A program made the position numbers and the translations under genes. A stretch of 64,000 bases of DNA, taken from an uncultured Spirochaetota bacterium. Lineage in GTDB: Bacteria > Spirochaetota > Spirochaetia > Treponematales > Rectinemataceae. Shown piece by piece: positions 34,585 through 43,454 of the stretch; within the stretch, counting starts at the first letter, position 1; each line of letters begins with the position of its first letter. Under the pieces are notes generated by a model. That model was not told where the DNA came from. It did no database searches and worked only from the letters and a program-made list of their open reading frames with translations. Where the stretch lies: assembly GCA_903821875.1 (NCBI GenBank), contig CAIJMU010000155.1:1-64000 (forward strand), given 5' to 3'.

Positions 34585-36138
34585 CTACGGAGCCTTCCTG
34601 AGGAAGGCGTCGCGGAAACCCAGGGACTTGAGGCGTATCACCATGATACCGCTTTCATCTCGGGCAATGGGCCCCACGTAGAGGCGGTATTGGGTACCTG
34701 ATTTCCCGACTATCTTTTCCGCTGTTACGGGGAACTTCGAGCCAAAGCTGCCTGCAGCTGCAGTGAGGGTCGCATCGCTGTTATAGACGCCAACCTGGAC
34801 GTAGTAGGCTCCGCTCTTGAGCTTTTCGACGATGAGGGATGTGGTGGCAGAAGGCTTGGCGGGGGCTTCCATGGCAGTTGGGATCTTTTTAGCCGGTTCT
34901 GGACTGGCTACAGCTGCAGATGGGGCCTTTCCCGCTGTTTCCGCAGCGCGGGAGCTGGCGACCGCAGGGCCGGATGCCGGCTCTTGTGGGGCCGCCACTA
35001 CGCTGGGTGGCCGGGGAGCTGTCGCCTCGAGGGCGACGACGCTTTCTACGGTGCCTGCCTCCACGATGCTGGGAGGCTCCGCTGCCTTGGCAGAGGGATC
35101 GCCGGGAAGTGCGTCAGGCAGGGAATGGCTTGCCAGAGCAGGAGCCTCGGCGGGAGGAGCGGTGATGCCAGGGCTCTCGTTTTCAAGATCGATCCCAGGC
35201 TCGAGGGTGGCAATGGAAGGGGAAACTGCGGGAGGAGCGGTTTCAGCGAGGGCTGGGGCTTCAAGGCTCTTGATTTCCACCGTGGTTCCGCTCTCGCTGC
35301 TTGCTGGAGACGCGCCTTCTGTAGCAACTGGTGCTGCAGGGGCTTCGCTCAGGGCAAGGTCAGGAGGGACAGGATCAGCAACGGGGCTCCCGGAGTCGAT
35401 AGGGCTTGCCTTTTCCTCCACTGAAATGCTGGGGACGGCGGCGTCGGCGAGGGGAGGAAGACCAGGCCCATCCTTGGCGGGAGGAGCGGCGCTGCTTCCT
35501 GAAAGACTGGCTGTTTCAGGTCCTGGCAGGGGAGTTATCTGGGCATCTGCAAGCACAAGCGAAGCAGCTGGTGCCTGTGGTGCAGCCAGGCCAGAAGTCG
35601 AAAGGACGCTCGCCTTTTCAGGCTCGAAGAGCTTGCTGCCGCTGGCTGCTGCAGCGTCGGGCGCTTTTTTCTCCGCACTCGGAGGAAGTGCTGCGGCCGC
35701 GGTCGTCGCTGCAGTAGTTCCTGTCGGCGCTGCCTTGCCGGCTGCGGCCAGGAGGCTGGGATTGAAGTCGGGATCCACCGATCCAGCGACCACTGTTCCC
35801 TTCGTGGCTCCATCGGTAAACAAGGCTATCGAGGTTGCTCGAATCCTCGAGGATATTCCGGAAGTCATGCCGAGATCCCCGGCGGCCTTGGGCGACAGGA
35901 CTATGAATATTCCGGGATTGTCGATTCCGCCTGAGATGACAACGCGGGTGACCTTGCCGTTTTCCAGGTTGCGTATCTCGACTGTCGAATCACGGGGGAA
36001 GGAGTTGCAGGCAGCGAGGTTCCCTCCATCGCGAAACTCTCCCGAAGCCCCGACGACTCCATTGCCTTCCCAGGTAGCAGCCTGGAGCGAGAGGCCAAGC
36101 GATGCAAGGACGATCAGACTGAATATGCGAATTTTCAT
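34585..36138 (-). CDS. Exported SPOR-domain protein with RlpA-like N-terminus
   Basis: The 517-aa protein has a signal peptide (MKIRIFSLIVLASLGLSLQA). Residues 25-125 resemble the double-psi beta-barrel of RlpA (STVEIRNLENGKVTRVVISGGIDNPGIFIVLSPKAAGDLGM). A long Ala/Pro/Ser/Glu-rich, probably disordered stretch (about 130-430) leads to a C-terminal SPOR domain (SGAYYVQVGVYNSDATLTAAAG...YRLYVGPI). SPOR domains bind denuded septal peptidoglycan, so a cell-wall or division role is likely. It overlaps the upstream small exported-protein gene by 4 bp. Confidence 0.83.
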   Translation of the reverse strand: MKIRIFSLIVLASLGLSLQAATWEGNGVVGASGEFRDGGNLAACNSFPRDSTVEIRNLENGKVTRVVISGGIDNPGIFIVLSPKAAGDLGMTSGISSRIRATSIALFTDGATKGTVVAGSVDPDFNPSLLAAAGKAAPTGTTAATTAAAALPPSAEKKAPDAAAASGSKLFEPEKASVLSTSGLAAPQAPAASLVLADAQITPLPGPETASLSGSSAAPPAKDGPGLPPLADAAVPSISVEEKASPIDSGSPVADPVPPDLALSEAPAAPVATEGASPASSESGTTVEIKSLEAPALAETAPPAVSPSIATLEPGIDLENESPGITAPPAEAPALASHSLPDALPGDPSAKAAEPPSIVEAGTVESVVALEATAPRPPSVVAAPQEPASGPAVASSRAAETAGKAPSAAVASPEPAKKIPTAMEAPAKPSATTSLIVEKLKSGAYYVQVGVYNSDATLTAAAGSFGSKFPVTAEKIVGKSGTQYRLYVGPIARDESGIMVIRLKSLGFRDAFLRKAP

Positions 36139-36683
36139 GCTATAACTCCCTCCGTCACTCCCAGGCGACGGGCGGTATGGACATCCTCGATGAAGAGTGC
36201 TGCAAAGGCTTTCCGCATCGAGGGCAAGGCTGCCTTGGCCATCGATTCCCCGACCAGGCGGAGGTTCTTGGCTGAGTCAGTCTGCCTCGTGATGCCGTCT
36301 GTCTGGGTAGTGATCATTCCCGACGCCAGCAACTTTCGGTCGCTGATCCGGTAAACCGTCCATGTGAAGGAATCCGGGAGATTGCGGGCTGTGACACCCT
36401 GCGACCAGGTCGCCGATACGACAAGCAGGAGATCGACCCTGCCCTCACCCGAGGCGTCCATTGCCGCCTGCAGTTCTTCCTGGGAGTCACCGACCGCTGG
36501 CGTGGAAGTGGTGACGATGAGTCCCTCGGCAAAAAGCCGGTCAAGGACGCCCGTCTGGATTTCCCTCGGTGCGGAAGCCGGCACGAAGGCCCCGGAACAG
36601 CGAAGCTGCAACTCAACGGTCTGGGCGGATGCCAGACCGAGGGACAACACCAGAAGCGGAATAGCCAACATCAATTTCGACAT
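36135..36683 (-). CDS. Small exported protein of unknown function
   Basis: The 182-aa protein has a clear signal peptide (MSKLMLAIPLLVLSLGLASA). The mature part looks like a single alpha/beta domain (EIQTGVLDRLFAEGLIVTTSTPAV, LLLVVSATWSQGVTARNLPDSFTWTVYRISDRKLLASG), similar in style to spirochaetal periplasmic proteins, but I recognise no family. Its stop overlaps the start of the SPOR-domain gene (ATGA), so the two are probably made together. Confidence 0.75.
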   Translation of the reverse strand: MSKLMLAIPLLVLSLGLASAQTVELQLRCSGAFVPASAPREIQTGVLDRLFAEGLIVTTSTPAVGDSQEELQAAMDASGEGRVDLLLVVSATWSQGVTARNLPDSFTWTVYRISDRKLLASGMITTQTDGITRQTDSAKNLRLVGESMAKAALPSMRKAFAALFIEDVHTARRLGVTEGVIA

Positions 36684-36823
36684 CAGGCGTCACTCCTTAT
36701 CCCACCCTCTATCGGCCTTTTCTCCTCCAGTCTTGATGGAGGAAACGAGGGTGGAGAGGCTATCGGCTCTTGTCCCTTCTTCTTGTCCATGATAGTTTTC
36801 CTGCCCCGGGCGGAACAACAACC

Positions 36824-37390
36824 ATGCATTACTACGCGATTCAAGTTCAGACTGGCGATGAAGATAAGTTCATCAGGCGGGCGGATATCATCCTCAAGAT
36901 AGGCCCACAGCCAGAGGTTTCTCTGAACTTTTTTGCCCCCAAGCGGACGCTCAAGGAAAAAAAGGCTGGCAAGCAGGTCTCGATACTTCGGCACGTCTTT
37001 CCTGGCTATGTTTTCCTCGAAACCGAAACCCTCGAAACCGAATCCCGCTGGAAGATCCGCCGCCTCCGCGGCTTCTATCGCTTCCTCCCTGATTCAGTAA
37101 GCCCCCTCCCCCTCGTGGAAAGGGACAAGAGTCTCCTTCTGCGTTTCATATCCTTCGGAAAATCGGCCGATATATCGAAGGTAACCTTCGACGAAAACCA
37201 GAGGATCGTCGTTCTCGAGGGCCCGCTCCGTGGCCTCGAGGGCTCGATCGTCAAGGTTGACAAGCGCAGGGGCAGGGCCAAGGTCAAGCTCGACATGTGC
37301 GAGGTCGGCTTCCTGATCGACCTGGGCTTCGAGGTCGTCGCCGGGGTTGCGAAGGGTGGGGATTCTACCAATGGCGAGCATGGATCGTGA
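36824..37390 (+). CDS. NusG-paralogue antiterminator, LoaP/RfaH-like
   Basis: The 188-aa protein from ATG 36824 has an N-terminal NGN domain (HYYAIQVQTGDEDKFIRRAD, RHVFPGYVFLETE) and a C-terminal KOW domain (VVLEGPLRGLEGSIVKVDKRRGRAKV). Specialised NusG paralogues of the LoaP type let RNA polymerase read through terminators in long polysaccharide operons. It stands at the head of a plus-strand run whose first two genes make an amino-sugar precursor, which supports that role. No obvious ops-like element was seen upstream. Confidence 0.87.
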   Translation: MHYYAIQVQTGDEDKFIRRADIILKIGPQPEVSLNFFAPKRTLKEKKAGKQVSILRHVFPGYVFLETETLETESRWKIRRLRGFYRFLPDSVSPLPLVERDKSLLLRFISFGKSADISKVTFDENQRIVVLEGPLRGLEGSIVKVDKRRGRAKVKLDMCEVGFLIDLGFEVVAGVAKGGDSTNGEHGS

Positions 37391-38861
37391 AAGCGCGCGA
37401 ATCTACATAATCGGGGCGGGTTTCGCCGGCAGGGCCATAGCCCGCGAAATCATGACCAAGCGGATCCTCGGCGAGGTTGTCGCCTTTCTCGATGACGACC
37501 ACAAGAAGGTCGGGACGAGGATCGAGGGCATTCCCGTCCTCGGCCCCATCCGCGACGTCATCAACCTGGTGGCGCGGCAACCGGCCGACGAGGCCATCAT
37601 CGCCATACCGAGCGCGACCCGGGAGGCCCTCCGCGAGCTCCACTCCCTCCTCAAGAAGGCCGGCTTCTCCAGGATACGCATAGTACCCACGATCGCGCAG
37701 ATCATCGAGGGCGATGCCCACCTCATCCAGGCCCGCGAGATCGATCCCCAGGACCTCCTTGGCCGCAACCCCGTGAACATCGGCCTCCGGGAAAGCCTTC
37801 AGTACCTGAGGGGCAAGCGCGTCCTCATCACGGGGGCGGGCGGGTCCATCGGTTCGGAGCTCTCTCGGCAGCTCCTTTCAGCCGGCGTCGCGCGGCTCTA
37901 CCTCTTCGGCCACGGCGAGAACTCGATCTACAACATCGACCGCGAGCTCAGGCTCCTCCAGGAGGAGGGGGTCGGCGAGAAGACATCCATAGTTCCCGTG
38001 ATCGGCGAGCTCAAGGACCCCGACTACGTCCGCTTCATCATAGCCAGGCTTCGCTGCGAGGCGATCTTCCACGCGGCCGCCTACAAGCACGTGCCGATGA
38101 TGGAAGCCAACCCGGTGGCTGCCATCGAAAACAACATCATAGGTACACGCAACCTCGTGGAGGCTGCCCTGGCTTCGGACACTCGCCGCTTTGTGCTGAT
38201 CTCGACCGACAAGGCCGTCGAGCCGGTATCCACCTATGGCGCTTCCAAATTCGTAGCCGAGCGCCTTGTCCTCGACGCCTCCGCCCGCTCCGCTGCAGGA
38301 CGTGAGTTCATGGTCGTCCGCTTCGGCAACGTGCTCGGATCACGCGGCTCGATCGTCCCCCTCTTCCAGGGACAGATAGAGAAGGGCGGTCCGGTGACCG
38401 TCACCCATCCCGACGCGACCCGCTACTTCATGACCATCCCCGAAGCCTGCTCCCTCGTGCTCAAGACCGGCGGCGTCGGAAAGAGCGGCGCCCTCTACCT
38501 CCTGGACATGGGCGAGTCGGTGAAGATACGCGACCTCGCCGAGCAGATGATCCGCTTCTACGGCTACGAACCGGGCAAGGACATCAAGATCGACTATATC
38601 GGCCTGAGGCCCGGCGAACGCGTCGAGGAGCGGCTCTTCTCTCCCGAGGAGACGCTTGTGCCGACCGAGTATCCACGCATCAACCGCCTCGAGCGGAAGA
38701 CCGAACCCTTCGCCATCGACGCCCTTCTCGCCGACGTGGCCCCGGTCTGCCGCTTCGACCCCGCAAAGCCCAAATCCTACAGGAACCGCCTCGCACTCCG
38801 CGCAATCATGAAGAAATATGTGCCGTCTCTCCTGGTTCCGGAACATGAAAGCGAGTTCTGA
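37371..38861 (+). CDS. Nucleotide-sugar 4,6-dehydratase/epimerase, CapD/WbpM/PglF family
   Basis: About 496 aa. It has two Rossmann modules: an N-terminal sugar-binding-like domain (YIIGAGFAGRAIAREIM, VVAFLDDDHKKVGTRIEGIPVLG) and a C-terminal NAD-binding dehydratase (VLITGAGGSIGSELSRQL, FHAAAYKHVPMME, STDKAVEPVSTYGASKFVAE). The four N-terminal membrane helices of full-length CapD/WbpM are missing; the frame upstream is LoaP coding sequence, so this is a shorter soluble form. It probably makes a UDP-4-keto-6-deoxy-HexNAc. The ATG at 37371 overlaps loaP by 20 bp. Confidence 0.88.
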   Translation: MASMDRESARIYIIGAGFAGRAIAREIMTKRILGEVVAFLDDDHKKVGTRIEGIPVLGPIRDVINLVARQPADEAIIAIPSATREALRELHSLLKKAGFSRIRIVPTIAQIIEGDAHLIQAREIDPQDLLGRNPVNIGLRESLQYLRGKRVLITGAGGSIGSELSRQLLSAGVARLYLFGHGENSIYNIDRELRLLQEEGVGEKTSIVPVIGELKDPDYVRFIIARLRCEAIFHAAAYKHVPMMEANPVAAIENNIIGTRNLVEAALASDTRRFVLISTDKAVEPVSTYGASKFVAERLVLDASARSAAGREFMVVRFGNVLGSRGSIVPLFQGQIEKGGPVTVTHPDATRYFMTIPEACSLVLKTGGVGKSGALYLLDMGESVKIRDLAEQMIRFYGYEPGKDIKIDYIGLRPGERVEERLFSPEETLVPTEYPRINRLERKTEPFAIDALLADVAPVCRFDPAKPKSYRNRLALRAIMKKYVPSLLVPEHESEF

Positions 38862-40062
38862 CTTCATCCCCTTCGCGCTGCCCCACATCGGCGTCGAAGA
38901 GGAGGAGGCAGTGCTCGCCGTGCTGCGTTCCGGCTGGCTGACCACCGGAAAGGTCGCCCGTGCCCTCGAGGCAGAGTTCGCGGCCTTTGTAGCGCCTTCC
39001 GGAGCGGAGCTGCATGCTCTGGCCGTCAATTCCGCAACCAGCGGCCTCCATCTCGCGCTGGAAGCCGTCGGGGTCGGAGCAGGCGACCTTGTCGTCACCT
39101 CACCCTACACCTTCACTTCCACCGCTGCTGTCGCGCGCCACCTCGGGGCCGAGCTCCGCTTCTGCGATGTCGGTACTGCCGACTACAACCTCGATCCCTC
39201 ACAATTAGAACGAATACTCTCCGCCGAGCCGAAGGTGAAGGCCGTCATTCCCGTGCACATCGGAGGGCTCCCCTGCGACATGGATGCCATCCTGGCGCTC
39301 TGCCGTCCACGCGGCATAGCGGTCATCGAGGACGCCGCCCACGCCTTTCCCTCCCGCACGAAGGCCGGCTTCGCCGGCACCCTGGGTGACATCGGGGTCT
39401 ATTCCTTCTACGCAACCAAGACCATGACCACGGGCGAGGGTGGCATGATCGTAACCGCCAACGCTGCCTATGCAAAACGCATGACGACGATGCGCCTCCA
39501 CGGTTTTGACCGTGAAGCCTGGGACCGCTATACCTCGAAAAAGGCAGCCTGGTACTACGAGGTCGTCGAGGCGGGCTACAAGTACAACCTGCCCGACATC
39601 CTCGCGGCCCTCGGCCGTGTCCAGCTCGCGAAGGCCGACCGCCTCAGGGACGAGCGGGTCGCCATCTCCGATCGTTACAACACTGCCTTTTCCGGCCTGC
39701 CCGGCCTTGCCCTTCCACCCAGGGGGACAGGCGGAAGCGCGGCCCACGCCTGGCACCTCTATGCCCTCCGCGTATCCGGTTCTGACCCAGGGACCCGCGG
39801 GCGCAGGGATGGTCTCATCGAAGCCCTCAGCGCTGCGGGCATCGGCTCCTCGGTGCACTTCATACCCCTCCACCTGATGCCGTACTACGCGAAGCGCTAT
39901 TCCCTGTCTCCCTCCTCCTTCCCCCTGGCCCTCGCGAAATTCGAATCGAGCGTCTCGCTCCCGATCTGGCCTGGCATGGGCGAGACGGCCATGATGCGGG
40001 TCATCGACGCGGTCTCAACCTGGGCGGCCACGCCCAGGTCACAGGGCGGGGCCGATGCATGA
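38845..40062 (+). CDS. DegT/DnrJ/EryC1/StrS sugar aminotransferase
   Basis: The 405-aa PLP enzyme has its Schiff-base Lys in FYATKTMTTGEGGMI and SGWLTTGKV near the N-terminus. VIEDAAHAFPSR and a C-terminal HLYALRV...SSVHFIPLHLMPYY region fit the PglE/PseC-like group. It would aminate the keto-sugar made by the upstream dehydratase. Its start overlaps that gene by 17 bp (ATG 38845; ATG 38818 is an alternative). Confidence 0.9.
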   Translation: MKASSDFIPFALPHIGVEEEEAVLAVLRSGWLTTGKVARALEAEFAAFVAPSGAELHALAVNSATSGLHLALEAVGVGAGDLVVTSPYTFTSTAAVARHLGAELRFCDVGTADYNLDPSQLERILSAEPKVKAVIPVHIGGLPCDMDAILALCRPRGIAVIEDAAHAFPSRTKAGFAGTLGDIGVYSFYATKTMTTGEGGMIVTANAAYAKRMTTMRLHGFDREAWDRYTSKKAAWYYEVVEAGYKYNLPDILAALGRVQLAKADRLRDERVAISDRYNTAFSGLPGLALPPRGTGGSAAHAWHLYALRVSGSDPGTRGRRDGLIEALSAAGIGSSVHFIPLHLMPYYAKRYSLSPSSFPLALAKFESSVSLPIWPGMGETAMMRVIDAVSTWAATPRSQGGADA

Positions 40063-42154
40063 GGGCCTGGCCTGGCCCCAGAATGGAGCCGATTCGGCGA
40101 TAGCCCTCTCGGATATCGTGATGGACGGGCTCGTCAACGTCGCCCATGTTCGGGCGCCTGCCCCCCATGGCCGGATCCGCGCACTCAAGTCCCCGACCCT
40201 GCCCAGCGGCTACCTCATGATCACCGCGAAGGACATTCCAGGTGCCCAGTTCCTGCCCGGCCTCGATTCGAAGATCCCCCTCCTTGCCTCGGGAACCTTC
40301 TGCTGGAAGGGCGAGCCCGTAGCGCTGATCGTCGGTCCCGATCCCAACATAGTCGCCGAACTCGCAGCGACAGCCTCGGTGGAGTGGGAAGAACTCCCGG
40401 CCCTCCTCGACGGATCGGGGAGCCCGAGCTCCTCGGTTGTCGCGAGGCGCAGCTTCAGCCTCGGCGACGTGGACGAAGCCTGCAATCAGGCGACAACGCT
40501 CCTCGAAGATACCTGGAGGTCGAGTACCCTCGAGCACTGGTACAGCGAGCCTCAGGGGGCAATCGCCTGGTCGACCCAGGGCCGCGTGATAGTGCGCACA
40601 GCGACACAGTGGCCCTCGCACGTGCGGGAGTGCGTCGCAGCAGCCCTTGGAGCTGATCTTGCCCGGATCCGCGTGATCCCTACCCTCCTCGGGGTCCATC
40701 TCGACGGAAAGATCTGGTACCCCTCCATGCTCGCCTGCCACGCTGCCCTTGCCTCGCGTGCGGCAGGGAAGCCTGCCCGCGTCCTCTTCACGCGCGAGGA
40801 GGATTTCCTGTACAGCCCCAAGGGAGCGCGCGTGATCATCTCCTCGCGCGCTGCCCTTGATTCGCAGGGCAGACTCTCGGCCATCGATGCCCGCATCACC
40901 CTCGACATAGGGGCAGGGGTTGCCTTCGCACGGGCCATGTTGGTCGAGGCGGGGACGGCCATGATCGGCGCCTGGAACTGCCCGAACCTGCGCATCGAGG
41001 CTGTCGCCGTGACAACAAACACGCCGCCTGCCGGAGCCTTTGCCGGCCTCGGTGCAGCCCACGCCTTCTTCGCTGCCGGTGCCCTCGCAACCCGACTCGC
41101 AGAGGCCATCGACGAGGATCCCATATCCTGGATGTCTGACCAGGTCCTGTCCCGTGGCATGGCCCATCCCTCGGGCGAAGCCCTCCGCGTGGAACTTCCC
41201 GTCCGCAGCATCGGCGGGCGCGTGGCCGCCGCAAGCGATTTCAGGAGACGGCATGCTTCGTACGAATTGCTCCGGAAACGCGGGACTGCAGCGGGCATCC
41301 AGAAGGGCATCGGCTACGCCTTTGCGTTCCAGTCCGACGGTATCTTCGCCTCCGACGATCCGGGCGACAACTATTCCATGGAAGCGGTCCTCGACAAGGA
41401 CCTGAAGCTCTCGATCGCCTCGACCTGCGCCCCGCCAGACGGAGGCATCTCCTCTCTCTGGCGCGGTGAGGCTGCAAGGATCCTCTCCCTCCCCCTCGAA
41501 GACATCATAATAATCCCCCCCGACACAGACCTCGCCCCGCCTTCGGGGCCGGGCATCAGGTCGCGCTCCATCTCGGTTTCAGGAAGGCTCGTCACCCGCG
41601 TCTGCCAGGCCATCAGGAAGCGCCGCTTCAGGGATCCCCTTCCCATCCCGGCCAAGGCCTCGGCGCGTGTCGAACGTGGCCTCACCTGGACCGAGACCGG
41701 CATGCAGGGCAGCCCCTTCATGAACGCCGCCTGGGCTGCTGCCGTAGTCGAGGTCGAGATCAACTCCTTTACAGGGGAGACCCGCCCCACGGGCCTCTGG
41801 CTCTGCATCGACGGTGGCCATATCCTGTCCACCGAAAAGGCTGCCAAGTCCCTCCGGGCCGCGAGCCTTGATGCGCTCTGGGCGAGCGCGGGTGAGGAAG
41901 TCATGTTCGAGTCCGGGGGAGTCCTCCATTCGGGCTACTACTCCTACTCCCACGGAACAAGGAAGAGCCTTGTACCAGTGGCCATCGAGTTCATAGACCC
42001 CGATCGCGCGACGCCTCCACGGGGAATCGGGGAGCTGCCCTTCCACTGCATCCCTGCTGCCTTCCTCTCCGCCGCCTCGCAGGCTCTCGGTGCACCCATA
42101 ACCAGTCTGCCCCTCCATACCGAGGCCAAGCTCCGCGCGCGGTCCGAACCATGA
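40055..42154 (+). CDS. Molybdenum hydroxylase large subunit, xanthine dehydrogenase family, divergent
   Basis: The 699-aa protein is shorter than the usual 750-790. It follows the XdhA/CoxL pattern: ITAKDIPGAQFLPG, FCWKGEPVALIVGPDP near the N-terminus, and PPRGIGELPFHCIPAAFLSAA near the C-terminus, where the catalytic Glu (GIGE) is kept. The loop normally reading A-Y/F-R-G-F-G is GAFAGLGAAHAFF, so the substrate-binding Arg is replaced by Ala. It overlaps the aminotransferase gene by 8 bp and the iron-sulfur gene by 4 bp. The substrate is unknown. No XdhC-like maturation gene is adjacent. Confidence 0.82.
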   Translation: MHEGLAWPQNGADSAIALSDIVMDGLVNVAHVRAPAPHGRIRALKSPTLPSGYLMITAKDIPGAQFLPGLDSKIPLLASGTFCWKGEPVALIVGPDPNIVAELAATASVEWEELPALLDGSGSPSSSVVARRSFSLGDVDEACNQATTLLEDTWRSSTLEHWYSEPQGAIAWSTQGRVIVRTATQWPSHVRECVAAALGADLARIRVIPTLLGVHLDGKIWYPSMLACHAALASRAAGKPARVLFTREEDFLYSPKGARVIISSRAALDSQGRLSAIDARITLDIGAGVAFARAMLVEAGTAMIGAWNCPNLRIEAVAVTTNTPPAGAFAGLGAAHAFFAAGALATRLAEAIDEDPISWMSDQVLSRGMAHPSGEALRVELPVRSIGGRVAAASDFRRRHASYELLRKRGTAAGIQKGIGYAFAFQSDGIFASDDPGDNYSMEAVLDKDLKLSIASTCAPPDGGISSLWRGEAARILSLPLEDIIIIPPDTDLAPPSGPGIRSRSISVSGRLVTRVCQAIRKRRFRDPLPIPAKASARVERGLTWTETGMQGSPFMNAAWAAAVVEVEINSFTGETRPTGLWLCIDGGHILSTEKAAKSLRAASLDALWASAGEEVMFESGGVLHSGYYSYSHGTRKSLVPVAIEFIDPDRATPPRGIGELPFHCIPAAFLSAASQALGAPITSLPLHTEAKLRARSEP

Positions 42155-42639
42155 TCGTCAACTTCATCCTCAACGGAGAGGATGTAAGCCTCCGCGCGAG
42201 GTCGGGAGACCGTCTCATCGACATCCTCCGCGACAGCTTCGGCCTCCACGCTGCCAAGGCCGACTGCCGCAAGGGTACCTGCGGGAAGTGCCTGGTAGTC
42301 ATGGACGGCAGACTCGTGCCTGCCTGCATGGTCCTCGCCTTCAAGGTCAGGGGCCGCGAGGTTATCACCATCGAGGGCTTTGTCCAGACCGATGAGTACA
42401 AGGACGTCGCCGAGGGCATCCGCGAGGTCGGGCTCGAAACCTGCGGCTTCTGTGATGCCGGAGTCATCCTGGCCATCGCCTCAGCGATAGAGGGCCAGAC
42501 GCGTCCAGACCGCACAGAGATCATCGAAGCCCTTTCCTCGGTACAGTGCCGCTGCACCGATCCCGAGACCACACTCCGGGCAGCCCTCGCCGCCGCTGAC
42601 GCAAAAGACCGGAGGCTGTACGCCCGTGACCGCAAGTGA
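42151..42639 (+). CDS. Molybdenum hydroxylase small [2Fe-2S] subunit
   Basis: The 162-aa protein has the plant-ferredoxin-type cluster motif ADCRKGTCGKCLV with a later Cys (PACMV), and the second cluster CGFC...CRC in an all-helical domain. CGFCDAG replaces the more common CGxCTPG. It passes electrons from the Mo site to FAD. ATGA overlap with the large subunit; 14-bp overlap with the FAD subunit. Confidence 0.93.
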   Translation: MIVNFILNGEDVSLRARSGDRLIDILRDSFGLHAAKADCRKGTCGKCLVVMDGRLVPACMVLAFKVRGREVITIEGFVQTDEYKDVAEGIREVGLETCGFCDAGVILAIASAIEGQTRPDRTEIIEALSSVQCRCTDPETTLRAALAAADAKDRRLYARDRK

Positions 42640-43450
42640 AGTCCACCTGCCCGTAAGCATCCCCGAGCTCCTCGAACTCCTGAAACGGAATCCCCAGCTC
42701 CTCCTCTTCGCTGGAGGAACCGGCATCCTCAGGGAAAAGGGCAGCAGATTCATCGACCTGCCCCCCTCCATCGCTCTCCTGGACAATGTGGCCGAACTCC
42801 GGACGGTGACCCGTACCGAGCGCTATGTCGAACTCGGTTCAGGCCTCAGGCTTTCGGAGATCCTTTCCTTCAAGCAGGGAACAATCGCCCCGATACTCAG
42901 GGAGGCCATAGCCGGCATAGCCAACCCGGTAATCAGGAATCTCGCGACACTTGGCGGGAACCTCGCCTGTCGCGAGCGCTTCATGGACTCCTGGTCAGCC
43001 CTCGCCTGCCTCGATGCCCTCCTTGAAATCAGGGAGCCCTCGGGTAGCCATTGGATGAACGTAAACCGCCTCATCGGTGAGACGGGGAAGCCTGCCCTCC
43101 CCCCTGTCATGGTGATCTCACGCATACGTGTCCCCGTGGACTCCTGGCCCTTCATCCTGGTCCGGAAGCTCGGCCAGGCCGGCTGGCCCGGGGATGACAC
43201 CTGGACCTTTGCCGCCCTCGCCAAGATAGACAAGGGCTACCTCGTCGATCTCCGCCTCGCCATGGGAGGGAGATGCGGACTCCGCTTCCCCGAACTCGAC
43301 TCGCGCCTTGAGGGTTCGAGCCTTCCACTCGGGACGAAGGAGGTCGTGGCACTTGTGGCCGACTATCGTGAGGCCGCCTGGGAGCTGGATCCCGACGCCG
43401 CCTTACCCTTCTCCCGGATGGCCGACCTTGCCCTCGGAAAGCTACGATAA
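42626..43450 (+). CDS. Molybdenum hydroxylase medium FAD-binding subunit
   Basis: This 274-aa protein of the CoxM type has FAD-binding motifs LLFAGGTGILRE and NPVIRNLATLGGNLACR, followed by a CO-dehydrogenase flavoprotein C-terminal-type region. GTG start inside the end of the iron-sulfur gene. With the two preceding genes it forms a complete large/small/medium hydroxylase; the order large-small-medium is less common than medium-small-large. Confidence 0.9.
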   Translation: MTASEVHLPVSIPELLELLKRNPQLLLFAGGTGILREKGSRFIDLPPSIALLDNVAELRTVTRTERYVELGSGLRLSEILSFKQGTIAPILREAIAGIANPVIRNLATLGGNLACRERFMDSWSALACLDALLEIREPSGSHWMNVNRLIGETGKPALPPVMVISRIRVPVDSWPFILVRKLGQAGWPGDDTWTFAALAKIDKGYLVDLRLAMGGRCGLRFPELDSRLEGSSLPLGTKEVVALVADYREAAWELDPDAALPFSRMADLALGKLR

Positions 43451-43454
43451 CTGT

